Positions 9,572 through 17,947 are shown, counted from the stretch's first letter. The stretch: DNA of 61,590 bases from Streptomyces triticirhizae (GCF_003696235.1 NZ_RFFJ01000010.1:1-61590); one strand, 5' to 3'. Notes: generated from the letters alone by a model not told the origin. Program-made: numbers and translations.

Positions 9572-10636
9572 TCACGTCCTTTCGACAGGTGACGCCTCTT
9601 CTGCTGTGCTGTTGCTGCCGTTTGATGATGGAGTATGGACTGTTTTGTTGGAAGCGGTTGGAGTGTGCTCGGCCCTGTCCAGCGGGAAGCGGCGCAGGGT
9701 CCCCGGCAGTCGGGAGCCGAGCGGTGACATGCCCTCGTCGGCGCCGAGCCGGGACAACAGGTCCAGGGCCAGCCGCCCCCGACGGACCCGCTCCCTGGCG
9801 CTGTTGAGGGTGACATCGCGCAGGTGGGCGCCGTACGGGTAGATCCCGGGCGCCTTGCTCAGGCCGAACTTGAGGTAGATCGGCGCCCCGCGCCGGATCA
9901 GCTCGGCTATCTCGTGCATCCGGACATAGCCGCCGAGGTCGTCGGGCGCCTCCAGATAGAAGTCCAGCGGCACCCGGGTCACCCGACGGATCTCGCTGAG
10001 GTGCTCCAGCGTCAGGTCCGAGGGGATGTTGACCGAGTCGCCGCCCAGGCCCTCGTGCACCGAGACGGCGATCGGGTTGACCGGGCCGATCAACGCCGAG
10101 ACCTTGAACGTGGTGTCGGCCGGCAACTCCCCCCGCGCGCGCAGCTGGTGGAGCGCCCAGAGCACGCCCTCGTCCGCCACCAGCAGGCAGCGCACGCCCA
10201 ACGAGGCCGCGCGCAGCGCGTCCTCCACACAGCCGGCGACCGCGCGCTGTCCCCGTGCGCGCGGGCCGGCGCCGCCGGAGGCGGTGCGGGTGGCGGCCCC
10301 GATGTCCCAGGTGCCCCGGGGGCCGGTGAACAGGCACAGCTCGGTGCCGGCCTCGGCACAGGCGTCGACCATCTCGGTGATCTCGGCGTCGGTGAGCATC
10401 CACACGCCGCTGCCCTGGCTGATCCGGTGGATCGGCACGGACAGCCGGGCGGCCTCCTCCAGCACCGTGGCCAGGGCCTCGGGCCCCTCGACCGAGGGGA
10501 TCTCGGTGCGCCAGGTGCCGCCGTCCGGGAAGGCGTGCGGGGAGGAGTCGGCGGGGAGTTCGGCGGGCGGGGCGAAGCCGAGCGCGGCCAGCGCGGCGTC
10601 ACCGGGGCGGGCGGAGGGGGCGGCGGGGTCAGACAC
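9572..10636 (-). CDS. TIM-barrel protein resembling peptidase U32 family
   Basis: 354 residues. Alternating strand/helix text with VPIHRISQGSGVWMLTD, ELCLFTGPRGTWDIG, VPLDFYLEAPDDLGGYVRM and IYLKFGLSKAPGIYPYG suggests a (beta/alpha)8 barrel; I associate this pattern with U32-like proteins found beside sugar-acid genes, but that is memory, not a search. The last ~30 residues are Ser/Thr/Asn-rich and encoded by distinctly AT-richer DNA (9590-9660), unlike the rest of the gene. It is in line with the dehydratase, dehydrogenase and importer genes, so a role in the same sugar pathway is likely. Confidence 0.6.
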   Translation of the reverse strand: MSDPAAPSARPGDAALAALGFAPPAELPADSSPHAFPDGGTWRTEIPSVEGPEALATVLEEAARLSVPIHRISQGSGVWMLTDAEITEMVDACAEAGTELCLFTGPRGTWDIGAATRTASGGAGPRARGQRAVAGCVEDALRAASLGVRCLLVADEGVLWALHQLRARGELPADTTFKVSALIGPVNPIAVSVHEGLGGDSVNIPSDLTLEHLSEIRRVTRVPLDFYLEAPDDLGGYVRMHEIAELIRRGAPIYLKFGLSKAPGIYPYGAHLRDVTLNSARERVRRGRLALDLLSRLGADEGMSPLGSRLPGTLRRFPLDRAEHTPTASNKTVHTPSSNGSNSTAEEASPVERT

Positions 10637-10656
10637 GATGCTCCAGACGTGCGGTC

Positions 10657-10669
10657 GTTCGGTATTTCG
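10657..10669 (-). promoter_or_regulatory. Shared 13-mer upstream of the importer operon
   Basis: GTTCGGTATTTCG occurs here, 21 bp upstream of the TIM-barrel gene, and again at 12922-12934 upstream of the dehydratase gene. Two copies, both in front of genes of one pathway, suggest binding by a common regulator that is not in this window. Confidence 0.45.
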
Positions 10670-10723
10670 ATCAGGGTTCGGTTGCAGGGGGGTTGGGTGG
10701 CCACGCTGGGATGCCGGAGGTCG

Positions 10724-11743
10724 TCACGGCATCAGCAGGACCTTGCCCACGTCCGGGTCGCCGCTGCCGACCAGTCTCATCGCTTCCCCGAATGACGCGA
10801 GGGGAAGCTGGTGCGAGACGAGTTTCTCGGGGCGGAGCAGCCCGTGGTTGAAGGCGTGCACGGCATAGGACCAGGCGGCCGGCGCCGCGCCGAAGATCCC
10901 GGCCACGGTCAGCTGGTTGACCAGCAGCAGCACCGGGTCCAGGCCCAGCGCGCCCGGCTCGGGCACGCCGGTCAGCACCACCCGGCCGCCCCTGCGGGCC
11001 AGCCGGCAGGCGTCGGCCGCCGTGCCGGGCGCCCCCGCCGTCTCCACCACCAGGTCGAACGCGCCGGGGCCTTCGCCCACCCGCTCGGGCGTCAGCGCGC
11101 GCGTCGCGCCCATCTCGGCGGCCAACTCCAGCGGGCGCGGCCGGGGATCGACCGCCAGCAGCTCAACGGGCGTGGAGGCGGCGAGCAGTTGAACGGCCAG
11201 CAGCCCCAGCGTCCCGCAGCCCAGCACCGCGATCCGCTCGCCCGCGCGGGGCGCGCCGCGCAGCACGGCGGCCGCGACCACGGCCGCCGGCTCCAGCAGC
11301 GCGGCCGAGGTCAGGTCCACGTCGGGCGCCAGCGGGTGCAACAGCCGCGCCGGCAGCACCAGATAGTCGGCGAACGCGCCCGGCTCCGTGAACCCGGTCT
11401 CCGCGTAGCCGGCGGTGCACAGGGTCTGCTCGCCGGCCCGGCAGCGCTCGCAGCGCTGGCAGGCGCGGAAGCCCTCGGCCACCGTGCCCCGGCCGACCAG
11501 CGCCGGATCGACGCCCTCGCCCACCGCGTCCACCATGCCCGACCACTCGTGGCCCGGCACCACCGGATAACGGGCGTAGTCCGCCGGCCTGGTGCCGTCG
11601 AACAGCTCCCGGTCGCTGGCGCACACGCCGGCCGCGTGCACCCGCACCCGCACCTCGCCCGGCCCGGGTTCGGGCCGTTCGGCCTCGACGAGGCGGAAGG
11701 CGCCCGGCCGTTCGACGACGACGCTGCGCGCCGGCCCGGTCAT
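10724..11743 (-). CDS. Zinc-dependent medium-chain alcohol/polyol dehydrogenase
   Basis: 339 residues. The catalytic zinc region VCASDRELFDG and GHEWSGMVDAVGEG is present, as is the structural-zinc four-Cys loop (ACQRCERCRAGEQTLC). The Rossmann part has VLGCGTLGLLAVQLL. It oxidises or reduces a sugar, polyol or sugar acid with NAD(P). Its ATG overlaps the stop of the dehydratase gene (ATGA), so the two are coupled and probably act in one pathway. Confidence 0.88.
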   Translation of the reverse strand: MTGPARSVVVERPGAFRLVEAERPEPGPGEVRVRVHAAGVCASDRELFDGTRPADYARYPVVPGHEWSGMVDAVGEGVDPALVGRGTVAEGFRACQRCERCRAGEQTLCTAGYAETGFTEPGAFADYLVLPARLLHPLAPDVDLTSAALLEPAAVVAAAVLRGAPRAGERIAVLGCGTLGLLAVQLLAASTPVELLAVDPRPRPLELAAEMGATRALTPERVGEGPGAFDLVVETAGAPGTAADACRLARRGGRVVLTGVPEPGALGLDPVLLLVNQLTVAGIFGAAPAAWSYAVHAFNHGLLRPEKLVSHQLPLASFGEAMRLVGSGDPDVGKVLLMP

Positions 11744-12903
11744 CGCCTGGTCCCCTCGCGCTTCTCCCAGCCCTCGGCCCACAGGTCGAACCTGGCCTGC
11801 TGCTGCGGGAACTCGGCCGCCGCGTCCGTGTCCAGCGAGACGCCGAGCCCCGGCTCCTCGGAGAGCGTGAAGTACCCGTCCACCACCTGGGGCGCGCCCT
11901 TGACGACCTTCTTGATCTCCGCGTCGGCGAAGTCGTTGAAGTGCTCCAGGATCTTGAAGTTCGGCGTGCAGCCGGCCAGTTGCAGGCTGGCGGCGGTGAG
12001 CACCGAGCCGCCGACGTTGTGCGGCGCGACCAGCACGTAGTGGGTCTCGGCCGTGGCGGCCAGCTTCCGCATCTCGCCGATGCCGCCCAGGTGCCCCAGG
12101 TCCGGCTGGATGATGTCGGCGGCCTGCGACTCGAACAGCTCCCGGAACTCGATCCGGTCGTGGATGCGCTCGCCGGTGGCGATGGGCAGCGTGGTCTTCT
12201 CGGCGACCTTCGCGAGGGCCTTGAGGTTCTCCGGCGGCACCGGCTCCTCCAGCCAGGACGGCTGGAACGGCTCCAACTCCTTCGCCAGCCGGATCGCGGT
12301 CGCCGGGCTGAACCGGCCGTGCATCTCCAGCAACAGCTCACGCTCCGGACCGATCGCGTCCCGCACCGCCTCGACCAGCGACAGGGAACGCACGGTCTCC
12401 GCGTGGTCCAACTCGAAGCTGCCGGTCCCGAACGGGTCCAGCTTCAGCGCCAGATAGCCGCGCTCGACCACCCTGGTGGCCGCCTTGTGGAACGCCTCGG
12501 GGGTGCGCTCGACGGTGTACCAGCCGTTGGCGTACGCCTTGATCCGGTTGTCCTTCGCGTTGGCCCGCCCGCCCAGCAGCTGCCAGACCGGAACGCCCAG
12601 GGCCTGTCCCTTGATGTCCCAACAGGCCGTCTCCACACAGGCGATGCCGGACATCACGATCTCCCCGGCGCGCCCGTAGTCACCGGTCTTCATCCGCCGC
12701 ACCAGGTCCTCGACGGCGAACGGGTCGGAGCCCAGGATGTGGTTGACCTCGGCCTCCCTGAGGTATCCCAGCAGCGCGTCGGTGTGCCCCAGCATCCGGG
12801 TCTCGCCGACGCCGGTCAGCCCCTCGTCGGTATGGACCTGGACATAGGTGAGGTTGCGCCACGGGGTGCCCACGACATGGGTGCTGATACCGGTGATGCG
12901 CAC
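11740..12903 (-). CDS. Enolase-superfamily sugar-acid dehydratase (galactonate dehydratase-like)
   Basis: 387 residues from GTG 12903, which has GGAGG 8 bases upstream; a longer frame to 12969 would pass through the operator. The N-terminal capping domain and C-terminal barrel of the mandelate racemase/muconate lactonizing family are clear: LALKLDPFG (catalytic Lys strand), metal ligands in LLLEMHGRF, SWLEEPVPPEN and IATGERIHD, and the C-terminal LVAPHNVGGS with its His. Such enzymes dehydrate aldonic acids to 2-keto-3-deoxy acids. The exact acid (galactonate, gluconate, fuconate) cannot be fixed from sequence. Confidence 0.85.
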   Translation of the reverse strand: MRITGISTHVVGTPWRNLTYVQVHTDEGLTGVGETRMLGHTDALLGYLREAEVNHILGSDPFAVEDLVRRMKTGDYGRAGEIVMSGIACVETACWDIKGQALGVPVWQLLGGRANAKDNRIKAYANGWYTVERTPEAFHKAATRVVERGYLALKLDPFGTGSFELDHAETVRSLSLVEAVRDAIGPERELLLEMHGRFSPATAIRLAKELEPFQPSWLEEPVPPENLKALAKVAEKTTLPIATGERIHDRIEFRELFESQAADIIQPDLGHLGGIGEMRKLAATAETHYVLVAPHNVGGSVLTAASLQLAGCTPNFKILEHFNDFADAEIKKVVKGAPQVVDGYFTLSEEPGLGVSLDTDAAAEFPQQQARFDLWAEGWEKREGTRR

Positions 12904-12921
12904 GGGCTCGGACCTCCGCTT

Positions 12922-12949
12922 GTTCGGTATTTCGTCATACGTTCGAAAT
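12922..12949 (-). promoter_or_regulatory. Candidate operator of the dehydratase operon
   Basis: A perfect inverted repeat, ATTTCG (12929-12934) and CGAAAT (12944-12949) separated by 9 bp, overlaps the second copy of the 13-mer GTTCGGTATTTCG. It lies just upstream of the ribosome site of the dehydratase gene. Repressor binding is inferred. Confidence 0.5.
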
Positions 12950-13024
12950 GCTGAGCAGAACGTATTCACCGAAGAGTTCCGCTGTCAATGGCGCGGCAGC
13001 GGCGGGAATCGGCCCGGCGCCGGC

Positions 13025-13963
13025 CTACTCGACGGCGTCCATGGTGACCTGCTCGTACGCGAGGGCCGCCAGCGTCGACTGCCCGTGCCGGCTGGGGTGG
13101 AACCAGTCCCAGTCGCTGATGTGGTCGGCCGTGAACGCGTAGTCGTACACCGCGCCACCGTCGTAACGGCAGAGCGCGTCCCGCGCGCACACCTCGGCCA
13201 GCGCCTCGTTGTAGGCGCGCACCCGGTCGCTCACCTCCGCCCTGCGCTCGGTCGCCTCGGCGCCCTGCTCGTCGGCGTCCGCCAACATCGAGGGGCACAC
13301 GTTCGCCAGCCGCCATATCGCCCGCGCCAGCGTCGAGCCCTGCCCCTCCGACCACAGCCGCTCCAGGTCGGGAACGCTCGCCACATAGACGCCGGTCTCC
13401 GGCAGCTCGGCCCGGATCACCCCGAGCGCCTCCGCGAAGTCCGCGCGGAACTCGGCCACCTCCGTCATCCGCTCGACGTCGGTGGCGCACGCGTCGTTGG
13501 CGCCGATCAACACCGTCACCAGCTCCGGCTCCAGCGCGACGGCCTCGGCGGCCTGCGCCGGCAGGTCGGCCATCACCGCGCCCGAGGAGGCCAGGTTCCA
13601 GGAGCGCTCGGCCACCGCGACATCGTCCCCGAGCAACTGCCGGGCCAGGCTGTCGACCTCGCTGTCCGTGCCGGTGGCCCACGACGCCTCGGGGCAGTCC
13701 GCCAACAGGGCGCAGGCGTCAAAGCCACGGGTGATGGAGTCACCCATCGCCGCGATGGAAGCCGGTTCGGTGTTCCAGGTCGGGACGTCCTCCTCGGGGG
13801 CGGCCGCCTCCCCCTCGGACGAACCCTCGGACGAACCCCGGTCGGACTCCGTCCCGGAGCCCCGCTCGGCCTCCTGACCAGCGTCCTGGCCGGTGGAGGT
13901 GCACCCGAGCAGCAACGCGGACAGGGTCAACGAGGCGAGTGCGGCGCGGAGGTGAACGGTCAT
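13025..13963 (-). CDS. Secreted GDSL/SGNH-family lipase-like lipoprotein
   Basis: 312 residues from ATG 13963. A lipoprotein signal ends in LLLGC (Cys21), followed by a long acidic Ser/Gly linker (22-62) that would hold the enzyme off the membrane. Block I has the catalytic Ser76 in AAMGDSITRG, a GAND motif lies in LIGANDACAT, and the C-terminal DWFHPSRHGQ supplies the catalytic Asp and His. These enzymes hydrolyse esters or acyl-sugars outside the cell. It is divergent from the DUF3145 gene. Confidence 0.9.
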   Translation of the reverse strand: MTVHLRAALASLTLSALLLGCTSTGQDAGQEAERGSGTESDRGSSEGSSEGEAAAPEEDVPTWNTEPASIAAMGDSITRGFDACALLADCPEASWATGTDSEVDSLARQLLGDDVAVAERSWNLASSGAVMADLPAQAAEAVALEPELVTVLIGANDACATDVERMTEVAEFRADFAEALGVIRAELPETGVYVASVPDLERLWSEGQGSTLARAIWRLANVCPSMLADADEQGAEATERRAEVSDRVRAYNEALAEVCARDALCRYDGGAVYDYAFTADHISDWDWFHPSRHGQSTLAALAYEQVTMDAVE

Positions 13964-14049
13964 GCGGACTCCCTCGATCTCCCGCTGTTCGGGCGTGGTG
14001 CCGCCGTCCGGGCTCGCGTTGTCCCGGTGGGCACCGTGCGGGGCGGTAG

Positions 14050-14095
14050 CTTGGTTGTGGCACGGGCAGCGCCTGGGGTGCGTGCCACCACCAAG
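14050..14095. promoter_or_regulatory. Long inverted repeat in a divergent promoter region
   Basis: Arms CTTGGTTGTGGCACG (14050-14064) and CGTGCCACCACCAAG (14081-14095) pair in 14 of 15 positions around a 16-base loop. The element lies between the GDSL lipoprotein and DUF3145 genes. It could be an operator or a stable RNA hairpin. Confidence 0.5.
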
Positions 14096-14237
14096 GTTAA
14101 GAGATGACCGCACGTCACACGCTGTCCGCTTTGCCGAGAAAAGACGGCAATGGTGTTTACTGTTCGTGCGCGGTCGGGGTCACGGTGGGGGCGGCCGGAG
14201 GCGCGGCGCGGGCGCAGGTTGGGAAGTGGAGGTCCCG

Positions 14238-14732
14238 ATGACGACACGTGGTGTTCTGTATGTGCACTCCGCCCCCCGCGCGCTGTGTCCGCATATCGAG
14301 TGGGCCGTCGCCTCCGTCCTCGGCTCCCGCGTCGGCCTCGACTGGACCCGACAACCCGCCTCCCCCGGCACCTGGCGCGCCGAGCTGTCCTGGCAGGGCG
14401 AGCCCGCCACCGCCTCCCAACTCGCCTCCGCGCTGCGCGGTTGGCACCTCCTGCGCTACGAGGTCACCGCCGACCCGGGCCCAGCGAGCGAGGGCGAACG
14501 CTACAGCTGCACCCCCGACCTCGGCATCTACCACGCCGTCACCGGCCCACACGGGGACATCATGATCCCCGAGGACCGGCTGCGCGCCGCCGCCGCCCGC
14601 GCCGCCGCCGGCGAGAGCGACCTCCACTCGGAGATCACCCGGCTGCTCGGCAAGCCCTGGGACGACGAGCTGGAGCCGTTCCGGCACGCGGGCGAAGGTG
14701 CCCCCGTCCGCTGGCTGCACCAGGTCGTCTGA
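14238..14732 (+). CDS. DUF3145 protein
   Basis: 164 residues, the usual length of this actinobacterial family. Start ATG 14238 has GTGGAGG upstream. Text such as RGVLYVHSAPRALCPHIEWAV at the N-terminus and RWLHQVV at the C-terminus is typical as I know the family. No catalytic motif is visible and no function is known. It is soluble and Trp-rich and lies a short distance from the fatty acid synthase operon. Confidence 0.85.
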   Translation: MTTRGVLYVHSAPRALCPHIEWAVASVLGSRVGLDWTRQPASPGTWRAELSWQGEPATASQLASALRGWHLLRYEVTADPGPASEGERYSCTPDLGIYHAVTGPHGDIMIPEDRLRAAAARAAAGESDLHSEITRLLGKPWDDELEPFRHAGEGAPVRWLHQVV

Positions 14733-14781
14733 CCGCGCGCGGCGAACCGGGGCACAGCGGACGCGAGTTAGCGTGTGGGAC

Positions 14782-15684
14782 ATGACCGACAGCTCAGCTT
14801 CCTCCCCGACCGACCCCACCTCCATCGCCGTTCTCGGCACCGGCATCATGGGCGCGGCGATGGCCCGCAACCTCTGCCGCGCCGGCCTGGACGTGCGGGT
14901 CTGGAACCGCACCAGGGCCAAGGCGGAGCCGTTGGCGGACGACGGCATCACGATCGCCGACAGCCCGTCCGAGGCGGTGGCCGGCGCGGGCGTCGTGGTC
15001 ACCGTGCTCCACGACGGCGACGCCGCCGCCGAGGCCATCGCCGAGGCGGCCGGCGCGTTCGCCCCCGACGCGGTCTGGCTCCAGTGCACCACCGCCGGCC
15101 TCGACGGCCTCGACCGCCTCGTGGCGCTGGCCGAGCGGCACGACCTGACCCTCGTCGACGCCCCCGTGCTCGGCACCCGGCAGCCGGCCGAGGCGGGAAT
15201 GCTCACCGTGCTCGCCGCGGGCCCCGAGGAGACCAGGGGCCGGCTGGCCCCGGTGCTGGCGGCGATCGGCAGCCGCACGCTGTGGCTGGGCGGGACGCCG
15301 GGGGTCGCGACCCGGCTCAAACTGGTCTGCAACAGCTGGTTGTTGGCGATCACCCACGGCACGGCGGAGGCGCTGGCCCTGGCCCACGGGCTGGGCGTCG
15401 ACTCGGCGGACTTCCTGGAGGCGATCGCGGGCGGTCCGTTGGACGTGGGGTATCTGCGCACCAAGGCGGCCGCCATTGAGGCCGGCGAGCTGTCGCCGCC
15501 GAGCTTCGCGGTGGACACGGCGCTGAAGGACGCCCGGCTGATCGTCGAGGCCGGAACCCGCGCCGGCGTCCAACTGGACGTCGCGGCCGCCGGCCTCGAC
15601 CGCCTCGCCCGCGCCTCCTCCCAGGGCCACGGCGGGGAGGACATGGCGGCGTCCTACTACGCGAGCTTCGCGCCTGCCGAGTGA
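14782..15684 (+). CDS. NAD(P)-dependent beta-hydroxyacid dehydrogenase
   Basis: 300 residues. Rossmann motif IAVLGTGIMGAAMARNL at 14-30, the substrate loop DAPVLGTRQPAEAGMLTVLAAG, and the conserved Lys region RLKLVCNSWLLAI identify the 3-hydroxyisobutyrate dehydrogenase family. It oxidises short beta-hydroxyacids, or reduces semialdehydes such as succinic semialdehyde. A -10 box TAGCGT (14769-14774) followed by 7 bases and this ATG suggests a leaderless message, which decides the start over upstream in-frame GTGs. Confidence 0.88.
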   Translation: MTDSSASSPTDPTSIAVLGTGIMGAAMARNLCRAGLDVRVWNRTRAKAEPLADDGITIADSPSEAVAGAGVVVTVLHDGDAAAEAIAEAAGAFAPDAVWLQCTTAGLDGLDRLVALAERHDLTLVDAPVLGTRQPAEAGMLTVLAAGPEETRGRLAPVLAAIGSRTLWLGGTPGVATRLKLVCNSWLLAITHGTAEALALAHGLGVDSADFLEAIAGGPLDVGYLRTKAAAIEAGELSPPSFAVDTALKDARLIVEAGTRAGVQLDVAAAGLDRLARASSQGHGGEDMAASYYASFAPAE

Positions 15685-16122
15685 ACGGTGCCGCCTGCCG
15701 GCGGGGCCCGGGAGCGGCGACGGCGGGGTGCCTGCCGGCGGGGCTCGGGAGCGGCGACGGTGCGTGAGCGGTGCGGGTTGCGGCCGGCCGGCGGGTTGTC
15801 TCTGGGGCGCGGGGTCGGCGGACGTGGGGTGGTGCGGGTTGGCTGGGGTTGCGGGGGCTCCGCCCCCGCGCCCCGAGGTACTTGGCTCGCTGCGGTGACC
15901 GGCTTCGCTCGCCCCGGGTGGCCCGGCGCTCGCGCCGCTGGCGCCGCCCCGGTTCGGGGAGTTCGCCGCTGGCGCTGCTCCGCCAACGCCCGCCGCAGGC
16001 GACGCCCGCGCCGCTGGCGCCGCACTCCGCCGTAGGCGCGCCGCTGTCCTCCGTGCTCGCGCCGCCGGCGCTGCTCCGCCAAGGCCCGCCGCAGGCGCCG
16101 TACCGCGGGCCCGCCACACGCG
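15685..16122. other. Gene-free, repeat-rich convergent intergenic region
   Basis: 438 bp between convergent genes with no credible coding frame. It contains a terminator-like hairpin at 15851-15869 (8-bp arms GCGGGGGC/GCCCCCGC, loop TCC) and then many short GC-rich imperfect repeats of the type GCGCTCGCGCCGCTGGCG. Open frames here are Arg/Pro/Ala-rich and look like chance. Confidence 0.6.
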
Positions 16123-16818
16123 TTACCCCCTGTTCGCCGCCGGCGGTGGCGAGCCGCCCTTCGCCTTAGGCGTCCCGGGGCCGCCCGCCAGGGCGGCAGC
16201 CCGCGTTCCCGGGGCCGCCCGCCAGGGCAACAGGCGGGAGACGGCGCGGTGGGCGCGGGCGGCGGCCTGAGGGTCGGGGGCCAGTTGCAGGGAGTGGTTG
16301 AGGCTCATCATCACCCCGTACAGCTCGAAGACCAGCTGCTCCGGGTCGGTCTCCGGCGGCAGTTCGCCCCGGGCGACCGCCGTGCGGAGTTCGCCGGTCA
16401 GCCGGCGGCCCCAGGCGCGGAACTGGCGGCGCAGCAGGGCCAGTACGGGCCCGCCCCGGCCGTCGAACTCGAACGTCGAGCTGACGAAGAGGCAGCCGCC
16501 GGGGAAGACGCCGCGTTCCAGGTAGGAGATCCACGCCGCGCAGACCGCGCGGAGCCGGTCGAGGCCCGGCGTCGCGTCGGCCGCCGGCCGCCACACCTCG
16601 CGGTCGAAGATCACCGCGCCCCGCCGAAGCGCCGCCAGCTGGAGCGCCTCCTTGGAGCCGAAGTGGCCGAGCAGCCCGGACTTGCTGATGCCCAGGTCGC
16701 CGGCGAGCCGGCCCAGGGTCAGCCCGCTCAGCCCCTCGACCGAGGCGACGTCCACGCTGCGCTGGATGATCCGCTCCCGGGTCTGCTGGGCCTCGGCGAG
16801 GGAGTGACGGGGACTCAT
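16123..16818 (-). CDS. TetR-family regulator
   Basis: 231 residues. The N-terminal helix-turn-helix (ERIIQRSVDVASVEGLSG, then LAGDLGISKSGLLGHFGSKEAL) is standard TetR. A Gly/Pro-rich tail (PGTPKAKGGSPPPAANRG) follows the ligand domain. A -10 box TATAGT (16826-16831, minus strand) ends 7 bases before ATG 16818, so I take this as a leaderless start rather than GTG 16827. It is divergent from the extra fabH, and a 26-bp palindrome lies between them. Confidence 0.88.
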   Translation of the reverse strand: MSPRHSLAEAQQTRERIIQRSVDVASVEGLSGLTLGRLAGDLGISKSGLLGHFGSKEALQLAALRRGAVIFDREVWRPAADATPGLDRLRAVCAAWISYLERGVFPGGCLFVSSTFEFDGRGGPVLALLRRQFRAWGRRLTGELRTAVARGELPPETDPEQLVFELYGVMMSLNHSLQLAPDPQAAARAHRAVSRLLPWRAAPGTRAAALAGGPGTPKAKGGSPPPAANRG

Positions 16819-16845
16819 GGCAGCCACTATAGGAGAGCCTCACCG

Positions 16846-16874
16846 ATAGCGTCCGACCGGTCGGTCGCTATTAT
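16846..16874 (+). promoter_or_regulatory. TetR operator and leaderless fabH promoter
   Basis: A 26-bp palindrome (16846-16871) has ATAGCG and CGCTAT ends and a CCGACCGGTCGG core, with only one mismatched pair. Its right end overlaps the -10 box TATTAT (16869-16874) of the fabH-like gene, whose ATG 16882 follows after exactly 7 bases. Binding here would block fabH and, probably, the divergent tetR gene. Confidence 0.7.
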
Positions 16875-16881
16875 GTCGGGC

Positions 16882-17826
16882 ATGACGCGCATCCACGCCC
16901 TGGGGCACTATCAGCCCGAACATGTGCTGACCAACGACGACCTGGCGACCATGGTGGACACCAACGACGCCTGGATCAGACAGCGCACCGGCATCGCCAC
17001 CCGCCGCATCGCACGCGAGGAGTCGGTGGCCGACCTGGCGACGGCCGCCGCCGGCAAGGCGCTCGCCGGGGCCGGCCTCGCGCCCGAGGAGATCGGCCTG
17101 GTGGTGGTGGCCACCTGTAGCGCCAGGGACCGGGTGCCGTCCATCGCCGCCCGGGTCGCCGGCGAGTTGGGCATCCCCGAGGCCGTCGCATACGACCTCA
17201 ACAACGGCTGCGCCGGCTTCACCACCGCGCTCGCCACCGCCGACCACTCCGTGCGCGCGGGCGCCGCCCGGCACGCGCTGGTGATCGGCGCGGAGAAGAT
17301 GTCGGACGTCACGGACTGGACCGACCGCGCCAGCTGTGTGCTGCTCGGCGACGGCGCGGGGGCCGCCGTGATCGGCCCCGACGGGACGTCCGGCGGGCCG
17401 GACGGCATCGGCCCGGTGGTCTGGGGCTCCGACCCGAGCCGCCGCGACGTGGTGCGGCTCCAGGGCGAGTGGCAGCCGAAGTTCGGGCAGGAGGGGCAGG
17501 CCGTCTTCCGCTGGGTCACCACCGAGCTGGCGCCGATCGCCCGCCGCGCCTGCGAACGGGCCGGGCTCACCCCGCAGGAGCTGGGCGGGATCGTCTTCCA
17601 CCAGGCCAACCTGCGGATCGTCGAGTCCCTGGCCCGCCAGCTGAACGCGCCACAGGCCGTGCTCGCCGCCGACGTGGTCGACTCCGGCAACACCTCGGCC
17701 GCCTCCGTGCCGCTGGCGCTCGCCAAGCTGGTGGAGCGGCGCGAGATCCCGGCGGGCGCGCCCGTGCTGCTCTTCGCCTTCGGCGGCGGCCTCGCCTGGG
17801 CCGGCCAGGTCGTCCGCTGCCCCTGA
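16882..17826 (+). CDS. Beta-ketoacyl-ACP synthase III (second KAS III)
   Basis: 314 residues. The KAS III triad is intact: Cys110 (DLNNGCAGFTTAL), His240 (IVFHQANLRI) and Asn270 (VDSGNTSAAS). It condenses an acyl-CoA starter with malonyl-ACP. It differs in the loops around residues 80-105 and 165-200 from the fabH inside the nearby fas operon, so it may use another starter or work outside primary fatty acid synthesis. It is separately controlled by the divergent TetR protein. The start ATG 16882 is set by the -10 box spacing. Confidence 0.88.
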   Translation: MTRIHALGHYQPEHVLTNDDLATMVDTNDAWIRQRTGIATRRIAREESVADLATAAAGKALAGAGLAPEEIGLVVVATCSARDRVPSIAARVAGELGIPEAVAYDLNNGCAGFTTALATADHSVRAGAARHALVIGAEKMSDVTDWTDRASCVLLGDGAGAAVIGPDGTSGGPDGIGPVVWGSDPSRRDVVRLQGEWQPKFGQEGQAVFRWVTTELAPIARRACERAGLTPQELGGIVFHQANLRIVESLARQLNAPQAVLAADVVDSGNTSAASVPLALAKLVERREIPAGAPVLLFAFGGGLAWAGQVVRCP

Positions 17827-17831
17827 CGCTA

Positions 17832-17876
17832 CACGCGGGAACCCCGCACGCGGGAACCCCGCACGCGGAAGCCCCA
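17832..17876. repeat. Three tandem 15-bp repeats
   Basis: Two identical copies of CACGCGGGAACCCCG (17832-17846, 17847-17861) and a third with three changes (17862-17876), directly after the fabH-like stop and before the terminator. Confidence 0.65.
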
Positions 17877-17886
17877 CACGAGAAAG

Positions 17887-17924
17887 GGGGGCGCCGCCGG
17901 CCCCAACAGGCCGGCGGCGCCCCC
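17887..17924. terminator. Bidirectional hairpin terminator
   Basis: Perfect 16-bp GC arms (17887-17902 and 17909-17924) around a 6-base CCAACA loop, between the convergent fabH-like and fabF genes. Confidence 0.85.
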
Positions 17925-17947
17925 TCGTTGTGCGTTCCCGAGCGCGC

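Noticed and set aside
15685..16122. Repeat-rich region as a CRISPR array
   Set aside because: The repeats are short, imperfect and without regular spacers, and no cas genes are present.
17829..17947. A C-terminal extension of a minus-strand frame over the tandem repeats (FRVRGSRVRGSRV)
   Set aside because: It is a repeat-encoded chance frame downstream of the fabF stop and crosses the terminator.
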